This document shows, in pieces, positions 41,960 to 51,637 of a DNA stretch of 64,000 bases. The stretch comes from Modestobacter italicus (GTDB lineage Bacteria > Actinomycetota > Actinomycetes > Mycobacteriales > Geodermatophilaceae): NCBI RefSeq assembly GCF_000306785.1, contig NC_017955.1, forward strand, positions 1,674,001 through 1,738,000. Direction: 5' to 3'. Both the position numbers and the translations under genes were made by a program. A model generated the notes under the pieces. It searched no databases. It saw only the letters and a list, made by a program, of their open reading frames with translations, and was not told the origin of the DNA. Each line of letters begins with the position of its first letter. Within the stretch, counting starts at the first letter, position 1.

Positions 41960-44596
41960 GTGACCGCCCCGCGGTCCGGGCCCCCGGTGCGGCGGGTCCG
42001 GAGCCGGGAGCGGTGGTCCTGGGTCGACCTGCGGCTGGTGCCCCCGGCGGGGACGGTGTGGGCAGGCACGCTCGCGGCGCGCGGGCTGCCGGCCGGGCCG
42101 TCGCTCGCCGTCGCGGCCGGCGCCGCCGTGGCGGCAGGTCTCCTCCTGCTCCGGACGGCCCGGGGCCGGTCCGGACCTGCCGGTGCCGTGGCCGTCGGCT
42201 GCCTGGCGGCGCTCACCGTGGTCGGCGCGGTCGCCGCCGTCCGGGCCGAGGCGCGCACCGCCTCACCGCTGCCGGGGCTCGCGGCCCGGGCGGCGGTCGT
42301 GCCGGTCGTCGTCGAGCTGGACGACGACCCCCGGCCGCTCACCGGGGCAGGGGAGCCCCGGGTGCTGGTCCCGGCCACCGCCACCGAGGTCGACGGCCAC
42401 CGGACCGGCGGCGACCCGGTGCTCGTCTTCGGGCCGGCGGACCAGTGGACCGGGCTGCTGCCCGGCCAGTCGGTGCGGCTGCGGGTCGCCGTCCGCGCGG
42501 CCGAGCCGGGGGACGACGTGCTGGCCGTCCTGTCGGCGCGGTCGGCGCCGAGCCGCCTCGCCGGCCCCGGCGCGGTGCAGACCGCCGCGGGTGCCCTGCG
42601 GGCCGGCCTCGCCCGGTCGGCCGAGCGCACCCTGCCGGGACGCCCGGCGGGGCTGCTGCCCGGGCTGGTCGTCGGCGACACCAGCGGCATGGACCCGGCG
42701 TTGACCGCCGAGTTCCGGCGGGCCGGGCTGTCCCACCTGACCGCGGTCTCCGGGGCCAACGTCGCGATCGTCGTCGCCCTGGTGCTGTGGCCGCTGCGGG
42801 CGCGCGGGGCCGACCGGCGGGTCCAGGCCGCCGTCGGTGTGCTCGCCGTCGTCGGGTTCGTGGTGCTCGCCCGGCCGGGTGCCAGCGTGCTGCGCGCCGC
42901 GGTGATGGGCGGGGTCGCGCTGCTCGCGCTGGCCTCGGGACGCCCCCGGGCGGCGGTGCCGGCGCTGGCCGCCTCGGTGGTGCTGCTGCTCCTGGTGGAG
43001 CCGGCGCTGGCCACCGACGCCGGCTTCGCGCTGTCCGTGGCCGCCACCGCCGGCATCGTGCTGCTGGCGCCGTCCTGGTCGCGGGCGCTGCGCGGGCACC
43101 GGTTCCCGCGCCCGGTCGCCGACGCCGTGGCGGTCAGCGCCGCCGCCGGGCTGGTCACCGCACCCCTGGTCGCGGCACTGTCCGGGGTGGTGAGCGTCGT
43201 CTCGCTGCCGGCCAACCTGCTGGCCGCGCCGGCGGTGGCACCGGCGACCGTGCTCGGCCTGCTGGCGGCGCTGGTGTCGCCGGTCCTCCCCGCGGGTGCG
43301 GACGCGCTCAGCTGGCTCGCCGGCTGGCCGGTGCGCTGGCTGGTGCTCGTCGCCGAGCAGGCCGCCGCGGTGCCCGACGGCGCCACCGGCTGGGCTGGCG
43401 GTGCCCCGGGGGCCGTGCTGCTCGCCGCGCTGATCGGCGGCGCCGCGTGGGCCCTGCTGCGCTGGCCGCGGCTGCGGTGGGTGGCGCTGGCCGCGCTGGT
43501 CGGCGCGCTGCTGCTGGGCTGGCCGCTGCGCCAGGTGAACCGGGGCTGGCCGCTGGCGGACACCGTGGTCGTCGCCTGCGACGTGGGGCAGGGAGACGCG
43601 CTGGTGGTGCCGACCGGGCCGGGGGAGGCGGTGCTCGTCGACGCCGGACCGGACGGCGCCCTCGTCGCCGGCTGCCTGGACCGGCTCGGGGTGCAGCGGT
43701 TGCCGCTGGTGCTGCTCTCGCACCTGGACGCCGACCACGTCGCCGGGCTGGCCGGGGCGCTGGCCGGCCGGCAGGTCGACGAGGTGGCGACCGGCGCGCT
43801 GACCCCGACCGACGAGCGGGTGCCGGCGCTCGAGCGGGTGGTCGCGGCCGCCGGTGCCCGGCACGTCGTGCTGGCCCCCGGGGAGCGGCGGACCGTGGGC
43901 GCGGCCGCGGTCGAGGTGCTGGCCCCCGACCCGGCCCGGGCGGTCGCCGGTGCGGAGCCGAACGACCTGAGCATGGTGGCGCGGGTGACCGTGCGCGGCC
44001 TGCGGGTGCTGCTCACCGGAGACCTGGGAGCCGAGGCGGAGGCGCGCCTGGTGACCGCCGGCACCGACCTGTCGGCCGACGTGCTGAAGGTGCCGCACCA
44101 CGGCAGTGCCGACGCCGACCCGGGTTTCCTCGCCGCCAGCGGGGCGGTGGTCGCGCTGGTGTCGGTCGGTGCGGACAACAGCTACGGCCACCCCGCCGAC
44201 CGGTTGCTGGACCTGCTGGCCGCCGACGGCATGCGCACCTACCGCACCGACCGGGACGGCGACGTCGCGGTGGTCGGCCGGGCCGGGGAGTGGGGCGTCG
44301 CGGTCCGGGGTCCGGACGTGGTCCAGCGGGCGACCGCGGCCGGTGCGCCCGGCGTTCCCGCGGGAACGCCGGCCGGTCCCGCGGCGGCCCGGTCCCGTCG
44401 GCACCGCGTGGCAGCATGGCCCCGTGGCACCCAGCGCAGCAGCACCGCCCGCACCGACGTCGCGGCTGCGCATCGTGGCCGGCGAGGAGGAGCTGCTCCG
44501 GGCCCGCGCCGTGTCCGCGGTCCGGGCCGCGGTGCGCGAGCAGCACGCCGACAGCGAGGAGCACGAGCTGGCCGCGGCCGGCCTCCCGATCGGTGA
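41960..44596 (+). CDS. comEC: ComEC/Rec2 family DNA uptake channel with metallo-beta-lactamase domain
   Basis: 878 residues as read from GTG 41960. An N-terminal membrane and OB-like part is followed by the competence domain with LVVGDTSGMDPALTAEFRRAGLSHLTAVSGANVAIV near 235-270 and about ten membrane helices to residue 530. The C-terminal metallo-beta-lactamase-like domain has VVACDVGQGDALVV, LLSHLDADHVAGL near 585-597 and VPHHGSADADPGF near 711-723. It transports single strands across the membrane. The last 80 or so residues (after GEWGVAVRG) are Arg/Ala-rich, contain a palindrome at 44349-44372, and overlap holA by 173 bases; they are probably a read-on tail rather than a conserved part. 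Confidence 0.94.
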   Translation: MTAPRSGPPVRRVRSRERWSWVDLRLVPPAGTVWAGTLAARGLPAGPSLAVAAGAAVAAGLLLLRTARGRSGPAGAVAVGCLAALTVVGAVAAVRAEARTASPLPGLAARAAVVPVVVELDDDPRPLTGAGEPRVLVPATATEVDGHRTGGDPVLVFGPADQWTGLLPGQSVRLRVAVRAAEPGDDVLAVLSARSAPSRLAGPGAVQTAAGALRAGLARSAERTLPGRPAGLLPGLVVGDTSGMDPALTAEFRRAGLSHLTAVSGANVAIVVALVLWPLRARGADRRVQAAVGVLAVVGFVVLARPGASVLRAAVMGGVALLALASGRPRAAVPALAASVVLLLLVEPALATDAGFALSVAATAGIVLLAPSWSRALRGHRFPRPVADAVAVSAAAGLVTAPLVAALSGVVSVVSLPANLLAAPAVAPATVLGLLAALVSPVLPAGADALSWLAGWPVRWLVLVAEQAAAVPDGATGWAGGAPGAVLLAALIGGAAWALLRWPRLRWVALAALVGALLLGWPLRQVNRGWPLADTVVVACDVGQGDALVVPTGPGEAVLVDAGPDGALVAGCLDRLGVQRLPLVLLSHLDADHVAGLAGALAGRQVDEVATGALTPTDERVPALERVVAAAGARHVVLAPGERRTVGAAAVEVLAPDPARAVAGAEPNDLSMVARVTVRGLRVLLTGDLGAEAEARLVTAGTDLSADVLKVPHHGSADADPGFLAASGAVVALVSVGADNSYGHPADRLLDLLAADGMRTYRTDRDGDVAVVGRAGEWGVAVRGPDVVQRATAAGAPGVPAGTPAGPAAARSRRHRVAAWPRGTQRSSTARTDVAAAHRGRRGGAAPGPRRVRGPGRGARAARRQRGARAGRGRPPDR
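44349..44372. repeat. 24-bp perfect palindrome near the comEC 3' end
   Basis: CCGGCGTTCCCG is followed immediately by its reverse complement. It lies where comEC would be expected to end and may be the remains of a transcription terminator that the long comEC frame now reads through. Confidence 0.6.
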
Positions 44597-45443
44597 CCTG
44601 GCCGAGGTGCTCGCACCCTCGCTGTTCGGCGGCCACCGGCTGGTCGTCGTCACCGGGGTGCACGAGGCCGCCGGCGCCCTGGCCGACCAGCTCATCAGCT
44701 ACACCAAGGACCCCGACCCGGAGCTCACGCTGGTCGTCGTGCACAACGGCGGCAAGCGCAACGAGGCGCTGCTCAAGGCGTTCCGGGCGGCCGGGGCGGC
44801 GGTCGACGACTGCCCCAAGATCAGCTCGGCGGGGGAGCGGATCGCCTTCGTGCGCAACGAGGTCCGGCACGCCGGCGGCCGGATCACCCCGGATGCGGCC
44901 ACCGCGCTGCTCGAGGCGGTCGGCAACGACCTGCGCAACCTCTCCGCGGCGGCGAGTCAGCTGGTCTCGGACTTCGGCGGGGTCGTCGACGCCGACGCGG
45001 TCGCCCGGTTCCACCGCGGGCAGGCCGAGGTCACCGGCTTCACCGTCGCCGAGCGGGTGCTGGTCGGGGACTCGGCCGGGTCGATCGAGATGCTGCGCTG
45101 GGCGCTGGACCGCGGGGTCGCGCACGTGCTCATCGCCGATGCGCTCGCCGACGGGGTGCGCACCGCGGCCCGGGTCGCCTCGCTCAACACCACCAACACC
45201 GGCGACCTCGCCCGCCAGCTCAAGCTGCCGCCGTGGAAGGTCAAGAAGGCGCAGAGCCAGGCGCGCGGCTGGACCATCGACGCCCTGCAGCAGGCGATCG
45301 GGGTGGCCGCCGAGCTCAACGCCGACGTCAAGGGCGCCGCCGCCAGCGCGGACTACGCGCTGGAACGGGCCGTCCGCCGGATCGTGGCGATCCGCGCCGC
45401 CGGCGCGGCCGGTCGCGGGGAACGGCTCCGCTCGGGTCGCTGA
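44424..45443 (+). CDS. holA: DNA polymerase III subunit delta
   Basis: 339 residues from GTG 44424 (APSAAAPPAPTSRLRIVAGEEELLRARAVSAV). The clamp-loader delta fold is recognised by LRIVAGEEELLRARA, LAEVLAPSLFGGHRLVVVTGVHEA, LELRNL-type DLRNLSAAASQLVSDF and the C-terminal LKLPPWKVKKAQSQARGW. Delta opens the beta clamp. A CAGCAT hexamer six bases upstream has the same layout as other leaderless starts here. It overlaps the 3' end of comEC, and the open frame upstream of 44424 is not coding. Confidence 0.95.
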   Translation: MAPSAAAPPAPTSRLRIVAGEEELLRARAVSAVRAAVREQHADSEEHELAAAGLPIGDLAEVLAPSLFGGHRLVVVTGVHEAAGALADQLISYTKDPDPELTLVVVHNGGKRNEALLKAFRAAGAAVDDCPKISSAGERIAFVRNEVRHAGGRITPDAATALLEAVGNDLRNLSAAASQLVSDFGGVVDADAVARFHRGQAEVTGFTVAERVLVGDSAGSIEMLRWALDRGVAHVLIADALADGVRTAARVASLNTTNTGDLARQLKLPPWKVKKAQSQARGWTIDALQQAIGVAAELNADVKGAAASADYALERAVRRIVAIRAAGAAGRGERLRSGR

Positions 45444-45453
45444 CCGGGCCGGC

Positions 45454-46047
45454 TCAGCTCCGCGGCGTCAGCCGGGTCGCCGGGTCCCGGCACCAGGCCT
45501 CCACAGCGGGCCACCGCCCGTAGCCGGCGTCCAGGTCGAGGTGGGCGGCGCCGGGCAGCACGTCGGTGTCCAGCCCGAGCGCGGCGAAGGCGGCGGCCGC
45601 GCCGCCGGGGCAGTACGGGTCGTCGTCGGCCGCGGCCAGCCGGGTGCTGCCCGCCGCCCGGGCCAGCGCGTGCCGGTCCTGCGGCACGAGGGCGAACTCC
45701 GCGACCTCGGGGTACCCGGTCAGCACCTCCGCCGACGGCGGGGCGACCAGCAGCACCCGGTCGACGCGCTCCTCCGGGGTCAGGCTGCCGGCCACCGCGA
45801 GCCACAGCCAGCACCCGAGCGAGTGCGCGACCACGACCCGCTCACCGCCGCCGAGCTGGGCCAGCTCGGCCCGCAGCAGCTCGGTCCACGAGGCCAGCGA
45901 CGGCTGGTCGGGTGCGGGGAACTGCGGGTAGAGCGCGGTCTCCCCATCGGCACGCAGCGCCTCGGTCAGCTGCCACTGCCAGTGCCCGACCGGGCGCCGG
46001 TTCTGCCAGCCGTGCAGCACCAGGAAGCGGCGGTCGGGAGTCGGCAC
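45454..46047 (-). CDS. RBBP9/YdeN family alpha/beta hydrolase
   Basis: 197 residues from GTG 46047. FLVLHGWQNRRPVGHWQWQL opens the fold, the nucleophile Ser76 sits in VVAHSLGCW, and DDDPYCP and GAAHLDLDAGYGRWP hold the likely catalytic Asp and His. The family are small serine hydrolases of unclear natural substrate. It is convergent with holA (10 bases between stops) and lies downstream of rpsT on the same strand, separated by a terminator. Confidence 0.9.
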   Translation of the reverse strand: MPTPDRRFLVLHGWQNRRPVGHWQWQLTEALRADGETALYPQFPAPDQPSLASWTELLRAELAQLGGGERVVVAHSLGCWLWLAVAGSLTPEERVDRVLLVAPPSAEVLTGYPEVAEFALVPQDRHALARAAGSTRLAAADDDPYCPGGAAAAFAALGLDTDVLPGAAHLDLDAGYGRWPAVEAWCRDPATRLTPRS

Positions 46048-46080
46048 GGGTCCTCCTGGAACACGCGGGGGCCGGGACAG

Positions 46081-46119
46081 CGACGAGCCCCCCTCCCGGG
46101 ACGGGAGAGGGGCTCGTCG
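46081..46119 (-). terminator. Hairpin terminator of rpsT
   Basis: A 17-bp stem with one mismatch (46081-46097 with 46103-46119) and loop GGGAC, 19 bases past the rpsT stop on the minus strand. Confidence 0.82.
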
Positions 46120-46137
46120 ACGAGCGGGGGCTCGGCC

Positions 46138-46398
46138 TCAGAGGCCGGCGACCTTCTTGGCCAGCGCCGACTTGCGGTTCGCCGCCTGGTTCTTGTGGAT
46201 GACGCCCTTGCTGGCGGCCTTGTCCAGCGCCTTGCTGGCGACCTGGAGCGCGGTCGTGGCCGCCTCCTTGTCCCCGGCGTCGGCGGCCGTGCGGAAACGC
46301 CGGACCGACGTCTTCAGGGCGGACTTGACCGCGACGTTGCGCTGGCGCGCGATCTCGTTGGTCTTGATCCGCTTGATCTGGGACTTGATGTTCGCCAC
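46138..46398 (-). CDS. rpsT: 30S ribosomal protein S20
   Basis: 86 residues from GTG 46398. The very basic helical reading [20 protein letters not shown] ... [22 protein letters not shown] is unmistakable S20. It binds 16S rRNA helix 44. A -10-like TATCTT on the minus strand (plus 46478-46483) would give a leader of about 70 bases. It is divergent from lepA, as in other actinobacteria. Confidence 0.98.
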   Translation of the reverse strand: MANIKSQIKRIKTNEIARQRNVAVKSALKTSVRRFRTAADAGDKEAATTALQVASKALDKAASKGVIHKNQAANRKSALAKKVAGL

Positions 46399-46592
46399 GC
46401 GTGAGCCTCGAGTGTTCGGAGGAGGATGTCTGACAGTGCGTCCACGGCACAGCGAGGCGCCTGCGGACCGGTCTCACAAGATACCAGCACCGCGCCGACG
46501 GCCCAACCGCGCGCTGGGCGGACCCGGGCAGCGGCGCCGCGTCCCGGCCGATCGCTGGACGCGGGCCCGCGGCGTGGGACGATGGCGGCACT

Positions 46593-48418
<1,826 letters not shown>

Positions 48419-48422
<4 letters not shown>

Positions 48423-49072
48423 GGGGCCGGCTCGAGGCGGTCTGCGTCTCCGGCAGCGACCTGCTTCCGCTGCCGGACAAGCGGCCGAACCGGTCGGGCA
48501 TTCGCAAGTTGCCGGTCACCGGCCGGGTCGCGGTCGAGCCGCTCGGCCTCGACGGCGACGTCCAGGTCAACAAGAAGCACCACGGCGGTGAGGGCCAGGC
48601 GGTCTACGCCTACGCCCAGGAGGACGCCGACTGGTGGGCCGCCGAGCTGGACCGGGAGCTGCCGCCGGGCCGGTTCGGGGAGAACCTCCGCACCAGCGGC
48701 CTGGACCTGCGCACCGCCGTCCTCGGCGAGCGCTGGCTGGTCGGGTCGGCGCTGCTGGAGGTCACCGCCTGGCGCACCCCGTGCGCCAACTTCGCCCGGT
48801 TCTGGGGCGTCCCGGACCTGGTCAAGCGGTTCGCCGCGCACGGCGCCACCGGTGCCTACCTGCGGGTGCTGGAGACCGGCGACGTCGGTGCCGGCGACGA
48901 CGTCGACGTCGTCTCCCGCCCCGACCACGGGATCACCGTCGAGACGGCGTTCCGGATCGCCATGACCGAGCGGTCCCGGCTGCCCGAGCTCGCCCCCGCG
49001 CTGCACTTCCTGCCGGTCAAGGACCAGCCGAAGATCGCCGCGAGGATCGAGCGGCTGGCCACCCCGGCCTGA
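48419..49072 (+). CDS. MOSC domain-containing protein (YiiM-like)
   Basis: 217 residues from GTG 48419. The MOSC fold shows [71 protein letters not shown] and [13 protein letters not shown], whose Cys is the conserved candidate for molybdenum-cofactor or sulfur chemistry. YiiM-type members reduce N-hydroxylated compounds in some bacteria. It is coupled to lepA by overlap and convergent with the monooxygenase-like gene. Confidence 0.92.
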
Positions 49073-49084
49073 GCTCAGGCCGGG
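49063..49084. terminator. 22-bp perfect palindrome containing both convergent stop codons
   Basis: The palindrome is centred on GAGCTC between the MOSC stop (49070-49072) and the stop of the convergent gene (49075-49077). Lacking a loop, it would fold with a few central bases open; it could serve as a bidirectional terminator. Confidence 0.5.
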
Positions 49085-49383
49085 TCGTGCACCTCGTAGT
49101 GGGTGACGGTGGACTCCCGGTCGACGAGCCAGCGGTCGTCCTCGGGGTAGTAGACGGCGGCCGTGACGTCGTCCCCGGCGAAGGCGCGCACGGCGTCCTC
49201 CGACGTCCAGAGGCTGAAGGTCAGCACCTCGGTGCGGCCGTCGGGCAGGTCGTGGGTCAGCAGGTGCGCGGCGAGGTTGCCGGGCGTGCGGCGGTAGTGC
49301 GCCATGCCCGTCTCCTCGACGTAGCGGACGTAGTCGGCCGTGTCGGCGCTGCGCACCCACCCCCGCCAGGTCCTGGCGATCAC
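49075..49383 (-). CDS. Antibiotic biosynthesis monooxygenase (ABM)-like small protein
   Basis: 102 residues: MIARTWRGWVRSADTADYVRYVEETGMAHYRRTPGNLAAHLL, then EVLTFSLWTSEDAVRAFAGDDVTAAVYYPEDDRWLVD. This is the dimeric alpha-beta barrel pattern of ABM-type proteins, with the Trp-Thr-Ser-x-x-Ala helix start. Family members range from quinol oxygenases to stress proteins without known activity. It is the last gene of a minus-strand pair with the oxidoreductase 16 bases upstream. Confidence 0.82.
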   Translation of the reverse strand: MIARTWRGWVRSADTADYVRYVEETGMAHYRRTPGNLAAHLLTHDLPDGRTEVLTFSLWTSEDAVRAFAGDDVTAAVYYPEDDRWLVDRESTVTHYEVHDPA

Positions 49384-49399
49384 CTCGGCACCTCCCGCG

Positions 49400-50365
49400 T
49401 CAGAGCGTGAACACGATCTTCCCGGCCGTGCGGCCCTCGAGCATCCGCTCGAAGCCCTCCCGGGCTTCGGCCAGCGGCACCTCGACGTCGATCTGCGGGC
49501 GGACGCCGGTGATCCGGCACATCCGGATGAGGTCGTCGAGCTCCTCGCGGGTGCCCATCGTCGAACCGATCACCGACAGCTGGGTGAAGAAGACCCGGTT
49601 GAGCTCCGCGCCGGGGTTGAAGCCGGTCGTCGCGCCGCAGGTGACGACGACGCCGCCGGGCTTCAGCGACTTGATGCTGTGGCTCCAGGTGGCCTCACCG
49701 ACGGTCTCCATGACGCCGTCGACCCGCTCGGGCAGCCGGGCACCGGTCTCGAAGACCTGGTCGGCGCCGAGCGCGAGCGCCGCGGTGCGCTTCTCCTCGC
49801 TGCGGCCGGTCACCCAGACCCGGTAGCCCGCCACGCTGCCGAGCCGGATCAGCGCGGTCGCCACCCCGCCGCTGGCGCCCTGCACCAGGATCGTCGACCC
49901 GGGCCGCAGCCCGGACCGGACGAAGAGCATCCGGTAGGCGGTCAGCCACGCGGTGGGCAGGCAGGCGGCCTCGGCGAAGGAGAGCTCGGCCGGCTTGGGC
50001 AGCAGGTTCCGGCGGGGGACGGCGACCTGCTCGGCCATCGTGCCCTGGTGCAGCTCGGAGAACAGCGAGCGCTTCGGGTCCAGCGTCTCGTCACCGGTCC
50101 AGCCCGGGGTGGAGACGACGCCGTGCACCACGACCTCGTTGCCGTCCTCGTCCAGCCCGGCGGCGTCGGTGCCCAGCACCATCGGCATCCGCTCGGCCGG
50201 CAGCCCGATCCCCTGCAGGCTGAACAGGTCGTGGTGGTTCAGCGAGACGGCCTTGACCTGCACCGTCGTCCAGCCATCGGGCACCTCGGGCCCGGGCCGG
50301 TCGCCCACCTCCAGGGCGGAGAGCGGGTCCTTCGGGGCGGGCGCGGAGACGAAGGCGGCGAGCAC
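49400..50365 (-). CDS. Zinc-binding dehydrogenase / quinone oxidoreductase family protein
   Basis: 321 residues of the medium-chain dehydrogenase superfamily. VQVKAVSLNHHDLFSLQGIG and MVLGTDAAGLDEDGNEV are the catalytic-domain landmarks; ILVQGASGGVATALIRLGSVAGYRVWVTGRS is the NADP-binding Rossmann motif. No structural-zinc Cys cluster is visible, so it is the zinc-independent quinone-oxidoreductase type. The GTG start at 50365 is six bases behind a -10-like TAGCTT (plus 50372-50377), a leaderless layout. Confidence 0.92.
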   Translation of the reverse strand: MLAAFVSAPAPKDPLSALEVGDRPGPEVPDGWTTVQVKAVSLNHHDLFSLQGIGLPAERMPMVLGTDAAGLDEDGNEVVVHGVVSTPGWTGDETLDPKRSLFSELHQGTMAEQVAVPRRNLLPKPAELSFAEAACLPTAWLTAYRMLFVRSGLRPGSTILVQGASGGVATALIRLGSVAGYRVWVTGRSEEKRTAALALGADQVFETGARLPERVDGVMETVGEATWSHSIKSLKPGGVVVTCGATTGFNPGAELNRVFFTQLSVIGSTMGTREELDDLIRMCRITGVRPQIDVEVPLAEAREGFERMLEGRTAGKIVFTL

Positions 50366-50412
50366 CCCTGCAAGCTAACGGAGCCGGCGGCCGGGTGCGA
50401 CGCCGGTCACCC

Positions 50413-51420
50413 TCACCGGACGACGACGGCGAACTCCTGCTCGGCGACGAACTCACCGATCACCGGCGCGCCGGGCACCTCCCCGCCGAGCAGCAGCCCG
50501 CCGGAGGTCTGCGCGTCGGCCAGCAGCAGCGCCTCGACCTCGTCGACCGCGGACAGGTCGGTGAACGGCGTGACCCAGGCCAGGTTCCGCCGGGTGCCAC
50601 CGGACACGTAGCCGTCGGTGACCGACTGCCGGGCGCCCGCCAGGTAGGGCACCGCAGCGGCCTCGACGACCGCGGTCACCCCGCTGGCCCGGGCCATCTT
50701 GTACAGGTGCCCGAGCAGGCCGAACCCGGTGACGTCGGTCCCGGCCCCCACGCCCGCGGCGACGGCGGCGACCGAGGCGGCCGCGTTCAGCCGGCTCATC
50801 GAGTCCACGGCCTCGGCCGACACCTCGCCGGTGGCCTTCATCCGGTTGTTCAGCGTGCCGACGCCGAGCGCCTTGGTCAGCGAGATCGGGGTCCCGGCGG
50901 TCGCCGCGTCGTTGCGGATCAGCCGCTCGGGGTCGACCAGCCCGGTGACGGCCATCCCGTAGGTGGGCTCCGGGGAGTCGATGGAGTGCCCACCGCCGAC
51001 GTGGCAGCCGGCGGACTGGGCCACCTCGAGCCCGCCGCGGAGCACCTCGGCGGCCAGCTCCATCGGCAGCACGTCGCGCGGCCAGCCGAGCAGGTTCACC
51101 GCCACGACCGGGGTGCCGCCCATGGCGTAGACGTCGGACAGCGCGTTCGCCGCGGCGATCCGGCCGAACGTGTACGCGTCGTCGACCACGGGGGTGAAGA
51201 AGTCGGTGGTGAGCACCAGCCCCTGACCGCCGGCCAGCCGCACCACGGCCGCGTCGTCCCCGTCGTCCAGCCCGACGACGAGCTCGGCCGCCGGGTCGGT
51301 CGGTCCGGTGTGGGTCAGGCCGGCCACGACGGCCTCCAGCTCACCGGGCGGGATCTTGCAGGCGCACCCGCCGCCGTGGGCGAACTGGGTGAGCCGGACG
51401 GGGGAGGCGAGGGCGGTCAC
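50413..51420 (-). CDS. selD: Selenide, water dikinase (selenophosphate synthetase)
   Basis: 335 residues. The active-site loop reads GGGCACKIPP with Cys19, Cys21 and Lys22; the first Cys stands where some relatives carry selenocysteine, so this SelD is a Cys form. LDDGDDAAVVRL holds the ATP/metal aspartates, TTDFFTPVVDDAYTFGRIAAANALSDVYAMGG the conserved core, and LLADAQTSGGLL the C-terminal signature. It makes selenophosphate for SelA. The GTG start 51420 follows -10-like TAGATT (plus 51427-51432) by six bases. It is divergent from selC-selA-selB. Confidence 0.97.
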   Translation of the reverse strand: MTALASPVRLTQFAHGGGCACKIPPGELEAVVAGLTHTGPTDPAAELVVGLDDGDDAAVVRLAGGQGLVLTTDFFTPVVDDAYTFGRIAAANALSDVYAMGGTPVVAVNLLGWPRDVLPMELAAEVLRGGLEVAQSAGCHVGGGHSIDSPEPTYGMAVTGLVDPERLIRNDAATAGTPISLTKALGVGTLNNRMKATGEVSAEAVDSMSRLNAAASVAAVAAGVGAGTDVTGFGLLGHLYKMARASGVTAVVEAAAVPYLAGARQSVTDGYVSGGTRRNLAWVTPFTDLSAVDEVEALLLADAQTSGGLLLGGEVPGAPVIGEFVAEQEFAVVVR

Positions 51421-51426
51421 GCACCG

Positions 51427-51432
51427 AATCTA
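51427..51432 (-). promoter_or_regulatory. Leaderless -10 element of selD
   Basis: TAGATT on the minus strand, six bases before the selD GTG. Confidence 0.5.
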
Positions 51433-51479
51433 AGCCGCCCGCGCAGCGGCCGCCGGGGGCCGGCCCTAGGCTCGGCGGC

Positions 51480-51572
51480 GGAGGCGTCAGGGTGTCTGGT
51501 GGCCCCCGCGGCCTCTAAAGCCGACGTGACCGAGCACCTCGGTCAGGCGGGTTCGATTCCCGTCCGCCTCCG
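51480..51572 (+). tRNA. selC: tRNA-Sec with anticodon CTA (UAG-decoding)
   Basis: A 93-nt tRNA lying between selD and selA. Acceptor strands are GGAGGCG and CGCCTCC with G as discriminator; CCA is not encoded. The long variable arm pairs TGACCGA with TCGGTCA around GCACC, a tRNA-Sec hallmark. The T-arm is GCGGG-TTCGATT-CCCGT. The anticodon stem CGGC/GCCG encloses the 7-base loop CTCTAAA, in which the conserved T33 is followed by CTA, so the anticodon is CUA rather than the usual UCA. It would therefore read UAG. Such tRNA-Sec species are known from Geodermatophilus and Blastococcus. One mismatch (T with C) at the inner end of the acceptor is noted. Confidence 0.93.
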
Positions 51573-51622
51573 CTCCGGCCGGTGCGGGGCCCGCCCCTGG
51601 GGTCGGCTCCGCACCGGCGACC

Positions 51623-51628
51623 TACGCT
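51623..51628 (+). promoter_or_regulatory. -10 element of selA
   Basis: TACGCT nine bases before the selA ATG. The spacer GGCCCGGTC is nearly identical to that before the TIGR03960 gene (TACCCT-GGACCGGTC-ATG at 23355-23372). Confidence 0.45.
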
Positions 51629-51637
51629 GGCCCGGTC

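Noticed and set aside
38572-44178. An 1868-codon minus-strand frame across nadD to comEC
   Set aside because: Ser/Thr/Ala/Pro-only composition, antisense to eight well-supported genes.
42013-46404. A 1463-codon plus-strand frame across comEC, holA and rpsT
   Set aside because: Arg/Gly-rich wrong-frame translation overlapping three confirmed genes.
50413-51420. selD considered as a selenoprotein
   Set aside because: The active-site position is a Cys codon in frame; there is no in-frame TAG or TGA.
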